Shown: in pieces, positions 6,437 to 12,240 of the stretch
Layout of the letters: each line of letters starts with the position of its first letter
How positions within the stretch are numbered: position 1 is the stretch's first letter
NCBI GenBank assembly: GCA_021846145.1
Contig: JAJZCJ010000071.1
Location: 1-12,240, forward strand
Length of the DNA stretch: 12,240 nucleotides
Reading direction: 5' to 3'
Source of the DNA: Bacillota bacterium
GTDB lineage: Bacteria; Bacillota; Bacilli; Alicyclobacillales; SLC66
Translations under genes and position numbers: made by a program
The notes under the pieces: model-generated
The model's input: the letters and a program-made list of their open reading frames with translations, nothing else
The model's database searches: none
What the model was told of the DNA's origin: nothing

Positions 6437-7657
6437 ATGATGGCCACTAAGCGACGTCGCTTATCTTGCTGCGTGTTAATTCGTCGATCATTCTTTCTCC
6501 TGTTTGTCGCTGCTATTACACTCACACTATCTGGCTGTTGGGAGTCCACTGACCTGGATGATATCGCGTATGTCCACCAACTAGCTGTCACGTATGAGCA
6601 TGGATTCTATCATATTTATATGGGTATTTTGGACATTTCTCAAGTAGCGGAAACAAGCGAGAAACAAGCGCCCGGTGGTAAACAATCTCCGATATGGGTG
6701 GCGAAGGCACAGGGAAAAACTGTTCTGGAAGCGATTAATAAAGTGTATCCCACCAGCCCCAAGCGAATTTCTTGGTCACAGTTTACTATACTCATCTTAC
6801 ATGATAGTGTGTTGCATGGTCATTTAAAAGATGTGTTGGAGACGCTCACTCGTTATCGAGAACTTCGCTACACCGCTTGGATATACGGTACGCACTCACC
6901 CGTAAAATGGATTTTCACATCCAAATTTCCGATTGAGAAAAACCCGTTATACTATTACATTACCAACCCGATTGGCGTGGAGCAATTCGGATATATCTTC
7001 CCCGGCATGCGACTCAATGAATTCATCCGTCAACTAAATGAACCAGGGTGTACCCCACTGCTTCCCGAAATCCGACACTTAAAAAAACAACAGGTCAAAT
7101 GGTACAACGGCAAAAAAACGATGGATGAAGGCAGTGTCTCCTCGGTTGGGGTATTTTCAGCTGGACGTTTTGTCGATTGGTATCAATCGGCTGATGCGGC
7201 AGGACTGCTATGGGCTCGCACTGGTGGCATTCGCATTCCTTTGTTACTAACAAAACCAAGCCGTACCTTTGTCTACCTTCACACCAATAAGGTAAAAATC
7301 AAGTCCTACAAAAAAAACAATAAATTTTACTATAAGATGCAAGTTACTGGCGATGCAGACGTTTCGGCATTGTCCCAAGGAATCAATGAAGATGAACTCA
7401 TTAAAACATTGGATCAAAAATTGGCAAGCGATATCCGGAAATCTTATCTCATCGGCGTAACCCTTCATAGTGATGTGTTTAACCTTGGCCAAATTGCCTA
7501 TCACCAGTTATTTTTTATTTGGCCCACCCGCTCACTGTCAAAGACGATTCACTCATTGCAGCTCCAGCCGGACTCGCTACAAGAAATTGTGGTGAAAATG
7601 CGAATCACTCATTCAGGCATGCGGGATATGTCACAATCGGATTTCGCTCAGAAATAA
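6437..7657 (+). CDS. gerAC: Germinant receptor lipoprotein, GerAC/GerC family
   Basis: This is the C subunit of the receptor, 406 aa, a lipoprotein on the outer face of the spore inner membrane. A basic N-terminus (KRRR, IRR) is followed by a hydrophobic stretch and the lipobox LSGC, with the acylated Cys at residue 34. GCWESTDLDDIAYV is the characteristic mature start of this family (usually GCW(D/E)xxE(L/I)). Later regions match the Ger(x)C pattern, for example SPKRISWSQFTILILHDS and GVFSAGRFVDWY. The ATG at 6437 has GAGGATGAG just upstream, overlapping the stop of the previous gene; ATG 6440 is an alternative. The signal region is longer than usual at its N-end, so an internal start is possible. 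It is the last gene of the operon and is followed at once by a hairpin terminator. Confidence 0.93.
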   Translation: MMATKRRRLSCCVLIRRSFFLLFVAAITLTLSGCWESTDLDDIAYVHQLAVTYEHGFYHIYMGILDISQVAETSEKQAPGGKQSPIWVAKAQGKTVLEAINKVYPTSPKRISWSQFTILILHDSVLHGHLKDVLETLTRYRELRYTAWIYGTHSPVKWIFTSKFPIEKNPLYYYITNPIGVEQFGYIFPGMRLNEFIRQLNEPGCTPLLPEIRHLKKQQVKWYNGKKTMDEGSVSSVGVFSAGRFVDWYQSADAAGLLWARTGGIRIPLLLTKPSRTFVYLHTNKVKIKSYKKNNKFYYKMQVTGDADVSALSQGINEDELIKTLDQKLASDIRKSYLIGVTLHSDVFNLGQIAYHQLFFIWPTRSLSKTIHSLQLQPDSLQEIVVKMRITHSGMRDMSQSDFAQK

Positions 7658-7684
7658 AAAAACCGCGAAACCTCGCGGATTTTT
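7658..7684. terminator. Bidirectional intrinsic terminator between gerAC and the tRNA genes
   Basis: The stem is CCGCG (7663-7667) with CGCGG (7674-7678) around a 6-nt loop. An A-run lies on its left and ATTTTT on its right. Read on the plus strand it ends the ger operon 5 nt after the stop codon. Read on the minus strand it gives CCGCG-loop-CGCGG followed by seven T, a strong terminator 11 nt past the end of tRNA-Ala. Confidence 0.85.
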
Positions 7685-7688
7685 CAGA

Positions 7689-7761
7689 TGGAGATAAGCG
7701 GATTCGAACCGCTGACCCCCTGCGTGCAAAGCAGGTGCTCTACCAGCTGAGCTATATCCCC
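7689..7761 (-). tRNA. trnA-Ala: tRNA-Ala (anticodon TGC)
   Basis: The 73-nt cloverleaf on the minus strand runs from GGGGATATAGC to TATCTCCA. The acceptor stem is GGGGATA/TATCTCC with one G-U pair, the D arm GCTC/GAGC, the anticodon stem CCTGC/GCAGG with loop TTTGCAC (anticodon TGC), and the T arm AGCGG-TTCGAAT-CCGCT. The 3' CCA is not encoded. It starts 3 nt after tRNA-Ile and shares its transcript; the terminator follows at 7678-7658. Confidence 0.97.
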
Positions 7762-7764
7762 TCA

Positions 7765-7838
7765 TGGGCCTAAGTGGACTCGAACCACTGACCTCACGAT
7801 TATCAGTCGTGCGCTCTAACCAACTGAGCTATAGGCCC
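7765..7838 (-). tRNA. trnI-Ile: tRNA-Ile (anticodon GAT)
   Basis: The 74-nt cloverleaf on the minus strand runs from GGGCCTATAGC to TAGGCCCA. It has a perfect acceptor stem GGGCCTA/TAGGCCC, anticodon stem CACGA/TCGTG with loop CTGATAA (anticodon GAT), and T arm AGTGG-TTCGAGT-CCACT. CCA is not encoded. The Ile(GAT)-Ala(TGC) pair is the one usually found in the 16S-23S spacer, but no rRNA flanks it here. Confidence 0.97.
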
Positions 7839-7875
7839 GTTGTCCCTAGTCATCATGACCAAGACGACAAAAGTG

Positions 7876-7905
7876 AATATAACATAGTCTATGATACTAG
7901 GTCAA
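7876..7905 (-). promoter_or_regulatory. Sigma-A promoter for the tRNA-Ile/tRNA-Ala pair
   Basis: On the minus strand, -35 TTGACC (7905-7900), an 18-bp spacer and -10 TATATT (7881-7876) each match five of six consensus bases. The expected start near 7869 gives a leader of about 30 nt to tRNA-Ile. It lies just past the stop codon of the zinc-ribbon gene (7911-7909). Confidence 0.65.
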
Positions 7906-7908
7906 ATA

Positions 7909-8106
7909 CTATCTTTGCGTCACCGATGCCACGTCTTCACGAACCACATCAGTTACGACAGAAACAAGGCTTCCATCTTCATCTACGTGATAAATTTTAA
8001 TCTCATCACCAACCAACGCAAACTCCATAAAACAATTCCAACAGTAAAACTGATTATTGCCGATTTTACCGATATCTCTACTGTTACATTGCGGACAACG
8101 GTCCAT
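7909..8106 (-). CDS. Small zinc-ribbon protein, 65 aa
   Basis: The 65-residue product has two CxxC knuckles: CPQC at residues 4-7 and CWNC at 22-25, spaced as in a zinc ribbon (a four-Cys site for one zinc). The ribbon core between them reads NSRDIGKIGNNQFY. The C-terminal half (about 30-65) is acidic with beta-like stretches such as DEIKIYHVDEDGSLV and no cysteines. I do not recognise a named family. The start is firm: AGGAGG (8120-8115) is 8 nt before ATG 8106. It lies 68 nt downstream of the cysteine desulfurase gene on the same strand with no terminator between, so they are probably co-transcribed. A role in metal or sulfur handling, or binding of nucleic acid, is possible but unproven. 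Confidence 0.85.
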   Translation of the reverse strand: MDRCPQCNSRDIGKIGNNQFYCWNCFMEFALVGDEIKIYHVDEDGSLVSVVTDVVREDVASVTQR

Positions 8107-8174
8107 TCACGTCGCCTCCTCTCAAAATCATTCCATATGAACCAGCATGTCCCACAACACGAGGATTTAGTCGA

Positions 8175-9326
8175 TTAATGAAAAAGATCTGCTCGTTCCC
8201 TTAGATCCAATACAATTTCTGCCGTCTTGGCAGCCGCGATCGCGATCTCCTGCTCAGTATTCATAGAAGAAAAACTAAAGCGAAGAGATGACCTCACTCG
8301 TCCTTCTGACAAACCCATCGCCAACAATACGTGTGATAGGTCGGCTGACCCTGCGGTGCAAGCAGAACCTCCTGATGCGGCAATACCCGCTAAGTCAAGA
8401 CGCATAAGTAGCGTCTGTGCAGAAATTCCTTGAAAATGAATATTTAACACATGCGGAACGCCACCATTCGGTGAATTGAGCTCTATTCCTGTAAGCTGAC
8501 TGGTTAGCATACTTAAAAATTGCACCCGTAACTGAGATACCAAATTCGTCCGCAAATCCCGCTCTTGCGCCAATAGCTCCACCGCTTTAGCAAAACCGAC
8601 AATTCCCGCCACATTCTCTGTACCCGCACGCCGATTGCGCTCTTGCGCCCCTCCACGGAGCATCGAGCGATAAGGGGTGCCTTTGCGAATGTACAACGCA
8701 CCCGTTCCTTTTGAGCCATAAATTTTATGTCCACTAAATGATAATAGTGACACAGGGATTTCCTTAACGTCAATAGGTAAAATTCCAAGCGCCTGCACCG
8801 CATCGACGTGAAAGGGGATATTGCGCGTCGCAAGTTCCGTGGCTAGCTCCAAAACAGGTTGAATGGCACCCGTCTCATTGTTGACCCACATGACGCTCAC
8901 CAACCCCGTATCTGAGCGCAACGCATCCAAGATAGCCGTCACTTCGACGACACCGCTTTGCAAAGGCGGTACATAAGTCACTTCATAACCTAATTCTTCT
9001 AACATCTCAGTCGTATGCAACACCGCATGGTGTTCAATTTGTGTCGTCACAATGTGGCGTTTGCCATTACCTCGTAGCACGCCAGTTAACGCTAAAAAGT
9101 CAGCTTCCGTTCCACCTGCAGTAAAAACAATATCAGCGGGCACGGCGTGCAGATAATCTGCCACTGTCTTACGCGCCTGTTCGATGGCTTGTCTGGCTAG
9201 TTGTCCCGTACGATGAATGCTAGACGGATTGCCAAACAGATCACGCAAATAAGGTTGCATCGCGTCTGCCACTTCTTGTCGAATCGGTGTCGTTGCCGCA
9301 TTATCCAAGTAAATTTGACTACTCAT
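8175..9326 (-). CDS. yrvO: Cysteine desulfurase (IscS/NifS family, YrvO-like)
   Basis: This PLP enzyme converts L-cysteine to alanine and passes persulfide sulfur to acceptors for thiolated tRNA or Fe-S clusters. The product is 383 aa, normal for the family. Visible landmarks are YLDNAATTP (6-14), EHHAVLHT with the PLP-stacking His (99-100), NNETGAIQP (149-157), HVDAVQALG (173-181), SFSGHKIYGSKG with the PLP Lys at 201, RAGTENVAG, and GGSACTAGSADLSHVL with catalytic Cys 323. The short loop around this Cys, SACTAGS, resembles B. subtilis YrvO, which serves MnmA in 2-thiouridine synthesis. However, neither mnmA nor cymR adjoins it here. Residue 77 is Phe (GGTEADFLAL), where most members have Asn. 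The start ATG 9326 has a modest GGCGG 8 nt upstream. A likely extended -10 promoter lies in the 89-bp gap to rarA. Confidence 0.93.
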   Translation of the reverse strand: MSSQIYLDNAATTPIRQEVADAMQPYLRDLFGNPSSIHRTGQLARQAIEQARKTVADYLHAVPADIVFTAGGTEADFLALTGVLRGNGKRHIVTTQIEHHAVLHTTEMLEELGYEVTYVPPLQSGVVEVTAILDALRSDTGLVSVMWVNNETGAIQPVLELATELATRNIPFHVDAVQALGILPIDVKEIPVSLLSFSGHKIYGSKGTGALYIRKGTPYRSMLRGGAQERNRRAGTENVAGIVGFAKAVELLAQERDLRTNLVSQLRVQFLSMLTSQLTGIELNSPNGGVPHVLNIHFQGISAQTLLMRLDLAGIAASGGSACTAGSADLSHVLLAMGLSEGRVRSSLRFSFSSMNTEQEIAIAAAKTAEIVLDLRERADLFH

Positions 9327-9371
9327 GATCTAGTCCGCCTACTCTACCAATTATCTTCTCGTTTAAAATTT

Positions 9372-9380
9372 ACTATATCA
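9372..9380 (-). promoter_or_regulatory. Candidate extended -10 promoter for the cysteine desulfurase gene
   Basis: On the minus strand TGATATAGT (9380-9372) fits the extended -10 form TGnTATAAT with one mismatch. No good -35 box lies 17 bp upstream, as is common for this promoter type. The start would fall near 9365, about 40 nt before ATG 9326. No terminator is seen after rarA, so read-through is also possible. Confidence 0.4.
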
Positions 9381-9415
9381 CAGTCAAAAATGCATAAATT
9401 ATGTCTAACTAATGC

Positions 9416-10705
9416 TTATTTATTGAAATTCATGTGACGCCCCGGACGCTTCGGGTGAATTCTTGCTTCCGCCCCTTGTTCTGTAGGCTCATAAAATACA
9501 GCATTCCCTAATTCATCAGGCAAATAACGCTGATCGACAAAATGACCAGCATAATCGTGTGGATATAAATAAGTAGCCATTTGATGCGCATCTTTGTAAA
9601 AATGGCGGTCATCAAGATGTGGCGGTACCTCTGCATGAGGAAATCGCTTCAGTGCCTCGTCCACACGGCCAAGCGCCTGCACCACTGAATTGGACTTCGG
9701 TGATTCGCAAACAAAGATAATCGCTTGCGCGATCGGAATTCTCGCCTCAGGAAGCCCTACTGACTCCAGCACCTGCATGGCACTAACTGCCTGTACCAAC
9801 GCTTGTGGACTAGCAAGACCCACATCTTCACTAGCGTGCACCAGCAATCGACGCACCGGGATCTTCGGATCGACGCCTTCCCCTACCATGCGCATAAACC
9901 AATAGAGTGCCGCATCACTGTCCGATCCGCGCAGAGATTTGCAAAAAGCACTCAATTGATCATAATAGACTGATTCATCAAATTGACCCAGTGCCCCCGC
10001 AAGCGCCTCCGCCACGTGATTCACCCGCACTACCAAGGGTTTAGTTTCCCCTTCCTGCGCATGAATAATGGCCCACTCCATGGCGTTGAGTGCTTTGCGC
10101 AAATCTCCTCCCGCCCCTTGGATGAGCGCACTCCAAGCATCATCATCAAACTGGGCCTGCCAGTTGCCAAGCCCTTTTGCATCATCATGCAGCGCACGAA
10201 TAAGTGCCTGCTCGATGTCTTGCTCTGTCAATCGATATAATTCCCATACTTGCAAGCGACTAAGCAGTGCTCTTGTCAAGCTAATCCGCGGATTTTCCGT
10301 CGTGCTGCCAACTAGATAAATGACGCCCCGTTCCACCGCAGGCAATAGTAAATCCTGTTGCGCTTTCGAATAGCGATGAATTTCATCGACAAAAAGCACC
10401 GTGGCCATCCCATAAATCCGTTTTTCCTCTGCGGCCGTAAAAAACACTTCCCGCAATTCCTTTGCACCTGACGCCACTGCCGATAGCTCCACAAAATGAG
10501 CATCTGCATGCGTGGCAAAAATTTTAGCAAGTGTCGTCTTGCCTGTTCCCGGCGGCCCCCAGAGCACACAGGATACGAGACGCCTCGCCTCATACAGCTT
10601 GCGCAGCAGTTTCCCTTGATTCAACAAATGTGCCTGACCGACAAAACCATCAAGTGTAGATGGGCGCACTCGTTCTGGCAATGGGACACCGCTTAACTCG
10701 ATCAT
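9416..10705 (-). CDS. rarA: Replication-associated recombination protein RarA (MgsA), AAA+ ATPase
   Basis: RarA is a clamp-loader-like AAA+ ATPase that acts at stalled replication forks with SSB and recombination proteins. The product is 429 aa, within the usual 420-445. It has the N-terminal RPSTLDGFVGQAHLL box (14-28), Walker A GPPGTGKT (50-57), Walker B VLFVDEIH (103-110), sensor 1 GSTTENP (133-139), and LLSR with a putative arginine finger at 150. The C-terminal tetramerisation region carries KSLRGSDSDAALYWFMRMV, EDVGLASPQAL and the family ending LYPHDYAGHFVDQRYLP. The start ATG 10705 lies 4 nt after the threonine aldolase stop, and its ribosome site AGGTGA overlaps that stop, so translation is coupled. 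In Bacillus the homologue (yrvN) likewise lies between aspS and yrvO. In that layout cymR follows; here it does not. Confidence 0.96.
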   Translation of the reverse strand: MIELSGVPLPERVRPSTLDGFVGQAHLLNQGKLLRKLYEARRLVSCVLWGPPGTGKTTLAKIFATHADAHFVELSAVASGAKELREVFFTAAEEKRIYGMATVLFVDEIHRYSKAQQDLLLPAVERGVIYLVGSTTENPRISLTRALLSRLQVWELYRLTEQDIEQALIRALHDDAKGLGNWQAQFDDDAWSALIQGAGGDLRKALNAMEWAIIHAQEGETKPLVVRVNHVAEALAGALGQFDESVYYDQLSAFCKSLRGSDSDAALYWFMRMVGEGVDPKIPVRRLLVHASEDVGLASPQALVQAVSAMQVLESVGLPEARIPIAQAIIFVCESPKSNSVVQALGRVDEALKRFPHAEVPPHLDDRHFYKDAHQMATYLYPHDYAGHFVDQRYLPDELGNAVFYEPTEQGAEARIHPKRPGRHMNFNK

Positions 10706-10709
10706 CTCA

Positions 10710-11753
10710 TCACCTGCCAGCCGCCACTTCAGATATCACTTGTAATGCGTGATCAATCTGCGCACGGCTGACATTCAAGTGTGTCACAAAGCGAATCAGC
10801 GGGCCACCAAAACTAGTCGCAAGCACACCTTTTGCTTTCAGATTGGCAAGAAAATCACTAGGCGACCGACCTGTGACCTGCAACCACTTGCTCACATCCG
10901 CAATCACAATGTTCGTATCCACCGTGCGTGGGTCGACCTGAATCATGGATACTGCCGCCAACCCATTCGCCAATTGCGCTGCGTGTTGATGATCTTCTGC
11001 CAGTCGATCTACCATCTTGGTCAGCGCGATCAGCCCCGGTGCCGCCAACACGCCTGCTTGTCTCATCCCGCCGCCCAAAGCCTTGCGCCATTTGCGCGCG
11101 CGTTCAATAAACGACCTAGATCCGGCGAGCAGCGACCCCACAGGCGCGCCCAGACCTTTGGACAAGCACACTTGCACTGAATCGACTGTACTTGCAAAAT
11201 CAGCCGCCGACACGTTACTTGCCACCACCGCGTTAAAAAGACGCGCCCCATCCAAGTGCAGAGGTACGTGATTGCGATCAGCCAACATTTTAACCTCGCG
11301 CATGTAATCGAGAGAGATGACGACACCGCCCGCACGATTATGTGTATTTTCCAGACAAATTAACCTAGTGGGTGGAAAATGTATATCTTCTCCTCGTATC
11401 GCCTGCTCCAAGATATCCGTCGACACTTTGCCGCGCACACCCGGCAAAGGCCGAGTCTGCACCCCAGCGAGTGCCGCCATCGCGCCCACTTCATAGAAAA
11501 AAATATGAGCATTATCCTCTACCAGCACCTCATCGCCCGGTCTGGTGTGCGTTAATACCGCCACTTGATTGCCTTGTGTACCACTAGTGACAAACAGCGC
11601 GGCTTCCTTGCCGAGCACTTCTGCCGCTGTCTCCTCCAGCTTGCGCACTGTAGGATCTTCACCGTACACGTCGTCACCGACTTCAGCCTCGTACATGGCT
11701 TTGCGCATTTCTTCTGTTGGTTTGGTCACTGTATCGCTGCGAAGATCAATCAT
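10710..11753 (-). CDS. ltaE: Low-specificity L-threonine aldolase
   Basis: This PLP enzyme cleaves L-threonine or L-allo-threonine to glycine and acetaldehyde in the cytoplasm. The product is 347 aa, typical of the family. It begins [13 protein letters not shown], the standard N-terminus. Next come [11 protein letters not shown] (27-37), [10 protein letters not shown], the cofactor-stacking His 83 ([10 protein letters not shown]), [10 protein letters not shown] (134-143), [10 protein letters not shown] with Asp 168 and Arg 171, and [12 protein letters not shown] with the PLP Lys at 199. ATG 11753 was chosen because GGAG lies 8 nt upstream and it gives the family N-terminus; the frame is open to 11804 but that part overlaps aspS. 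The start overlaps the aspS stop in an ATGA arrangement. Substrate stereospecificity cannot be told from sequence alone. Confidence 0.95.
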   Translation of the reverse strand: MIDLRSDTVTKPTEEMRKAMYEAEVGDDVYGEDPTVRKLEETAAEVLGKEAALFVTSGTQGNQVAVLTHTRPGDEVLVEDNAHIFFYEVGAMAALAGVQTRPLPGVRGKVSTDILEQAIRGEDIHFPPTRLICLENTHNRAGGVVISLDYMREVKMLADRNHVPLHLDGARLFNAVVASNVSAADFASTVDSVQVCLSKGLGAPVGSLLAGSRSFIERARKWRKALGGGMRQAGVLAAPGLIALTKMVDRLAEDHQHAAQLANGLAAVSMIQVDPRTVDTNIVIADVSKWLQVTGRSPSDFLANLKAKGVLATSFGGPLIRFVTHLNVSRAQIDHALQVISEVAAGR

Positions 11754-12240
11754 TGAAGTGTCTCCGTTTCTGTTTTTATCGGTTGCAAATGCAAGGTTTT
11801 CCACTGTCCGTCCGCCACGTGACTTGGCGCGCCCATCATCGGATCTGTGCCGCTTGCCGTTTTTGGGAATGCGATCACATCGCGAAGCGATGCCTGGCCT
11901 GTCATCACCATCACCAAGCGGTCAAGACCGAGCGCGATGCCGCCGTGCGGAGGCGTGCCATATTCAAACGCTTCTAGTAAAAAGCCGAACTTGTCCTTCG
12001 CCTCTTCATCCGTGAATCCCAGCGCGCGAAACATGCGCTCTTGCAGTGCTTTTTCATAGATACGCATCGATCCGCCGCCAATTTCATAGCCATTTAGCAC
12101 GATATCGTAAGCCTGAGCACGCACTTCTCCAGGGTGACTGTCCAATTTGTCCATATCGTCCACACGCGGCATCGTAAAAGGATGGTGGACGGCCACATGG
12201 CGTTTTTCGTCTTCATCATACTCAAGTAACGGAAAATCAA
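11750..12240 (-). CDS. aspS: Aspartyl-tRNA synthetase, C-terminal part (runs off right edge)
   Basis: About 163 residues of the C-terminal catalytic region of a class II, bacterial-type AspRS are visible; the rest lies beyond base 12240. The frame reads [20 protein letters not shown] at the edge. Further on are [21 protein letters not shown], the [19 protein letters not shown] motif 3 with its catalytic Arg, and [11 protein letters not shown] near the end. AspRS charges tRNA-Asp with aspartate. Whether it also charges tRNA-Asn cannot be judged, because the anticodon-binding domain is outside the window. The stop TGA (11752-11750) overlaps the ATG of the threonine aldolase, indicating coupled translation. 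Confidence 0.96.
   Translation of the reverse strand, partial: DFPLLEYDEDEKRHVAVHHPFTMPRVDDMDKLDSHPGEVRAQAYDIVLNGYEIGGGSMRIYEKALQERMFRALGFTDEEAKDKFGFLLEAFEYGTPPHGGIALGLDRLVMVMTGQASLRDVIAFPKTASGTDPMMGAPSHVADGQWKTLHLQPIKTETETLQ

Noticed and set aside
7247..7504. Minus-strand open frame of 85 codons opposite gerAC
   Set aside because: It is fully antisense to a conserved gene, and no ribosome site or promoter was found for it.
7519..8000. Two plus-strand open frames (7519-7773 and 7764-8000) with peptides such as RIRTADPLRAKQ and GLEPLTSRL
   Set aside because: These are antisense readings of tRNA-Ala and tRNA-Ile, a well-known source of false protein annotations. Neither has a ribosome site and both overlap real features.
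10749..11180. Plus-strand open frame of 143 codons opposite the threonine aldolase
   Set aside because: It lies wholly opposite a well-identified gene, with low-complexity basic composition and no ribosome site or recognisable family.
11569..12015. Plus-strand open frame of 148 codons opposite the aldolase start and aspS
   Set aside because: It is a Ser/Arg-rich shadow of two conserved genes and spans their junction, with no supporting signal.
1..12240. CRISPR arrays, insertion sequences, phage or toxin-antitoxin genes
   Set aside because: No repeated spacer pattern, transposase, integrase, terminal inverted repeats or recognisable toxin pair was seen on either strand.

Overview
The window comes from an endospore-forming Firmicute. 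The evidence is a complete gerA-type spore germinant-receptor operon, a 5S rRNA of Bacillus type, and housekeeping genes in a Bacillus-like order (aspS, rarA, cysteine desulfurase, yrrI-like AI-2E permease). Moderate base composition and this gene mix would fit an Alicyclobacillaceae-like lineage, but that placement is an impression and no marker in the window proves it. No mobile element, CRISPR array or phage gene is visible.

Layout from left to right. (1) 1-110: the 5' 70 nt of a 5S rRNA gene (minus), running off the left edge. It is preceded not by 23S rRNA but by a perfect sigma-A promoter whose -35 box contains the stop codon of the upstream protein gene. (2) 107-3689, minus strand: a probable four-gene unit transcribed in the order diguanylate cyclase (GAF-GGDEF), 118-aa membrane-anchored protein, 59-aa membrane protein, yrrI-like AI-2E family permease. 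(3) 3690-3864: a divergent promoter region with an inverted repeat. (4) 3865-7657, plus strand: germinant-receptor operon in the order B-A-C (GerAB-like permease, GerAA-like protein, GerAC-like lipoprotein). (5) 7663-7838: a shared bidirectional terminator, then tRNA-Ala(TGC) and tRNA-Ile(GAT) on the minus strand with their own promoter. (6) 7909-9326, minus: a 65-aa zinc-ribbon protein downstream of a YrvO/IscS-like cysteine desulfurase. (7) 9416-12240, minus: a tightly coupled aspS (C-terminal part) - threonine aldolase - rarA unit.

How they fit together. The right end keeps part of the order known from Bacillus (hisS-aspS-...-rarA-cymR-yrvO-mnmA-...-yrrI-alaS), but cymR, mnmA, recD2 and alaS are absent here. 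The space between yrvO and yrrI holds germination, c-di-GMP and tRNA genes instead. The most unusual feature is the scattered translation RNA genes. A 5S rRNA gene has its own consensus promoter with no 23S in front of it, and the Ile-Ala tRNA pair, which normally sits in the 16S-23S spacer, stands outside any rRNA operon. No dramatic new multi-gene defence or metabolic system is evident. The best leads are the 5S arrangement, the zinc-ribbon partner of the cysteine desulfurase, and the small membrane proteins linked to the diguanylate cyclase and the AI-2E permease.
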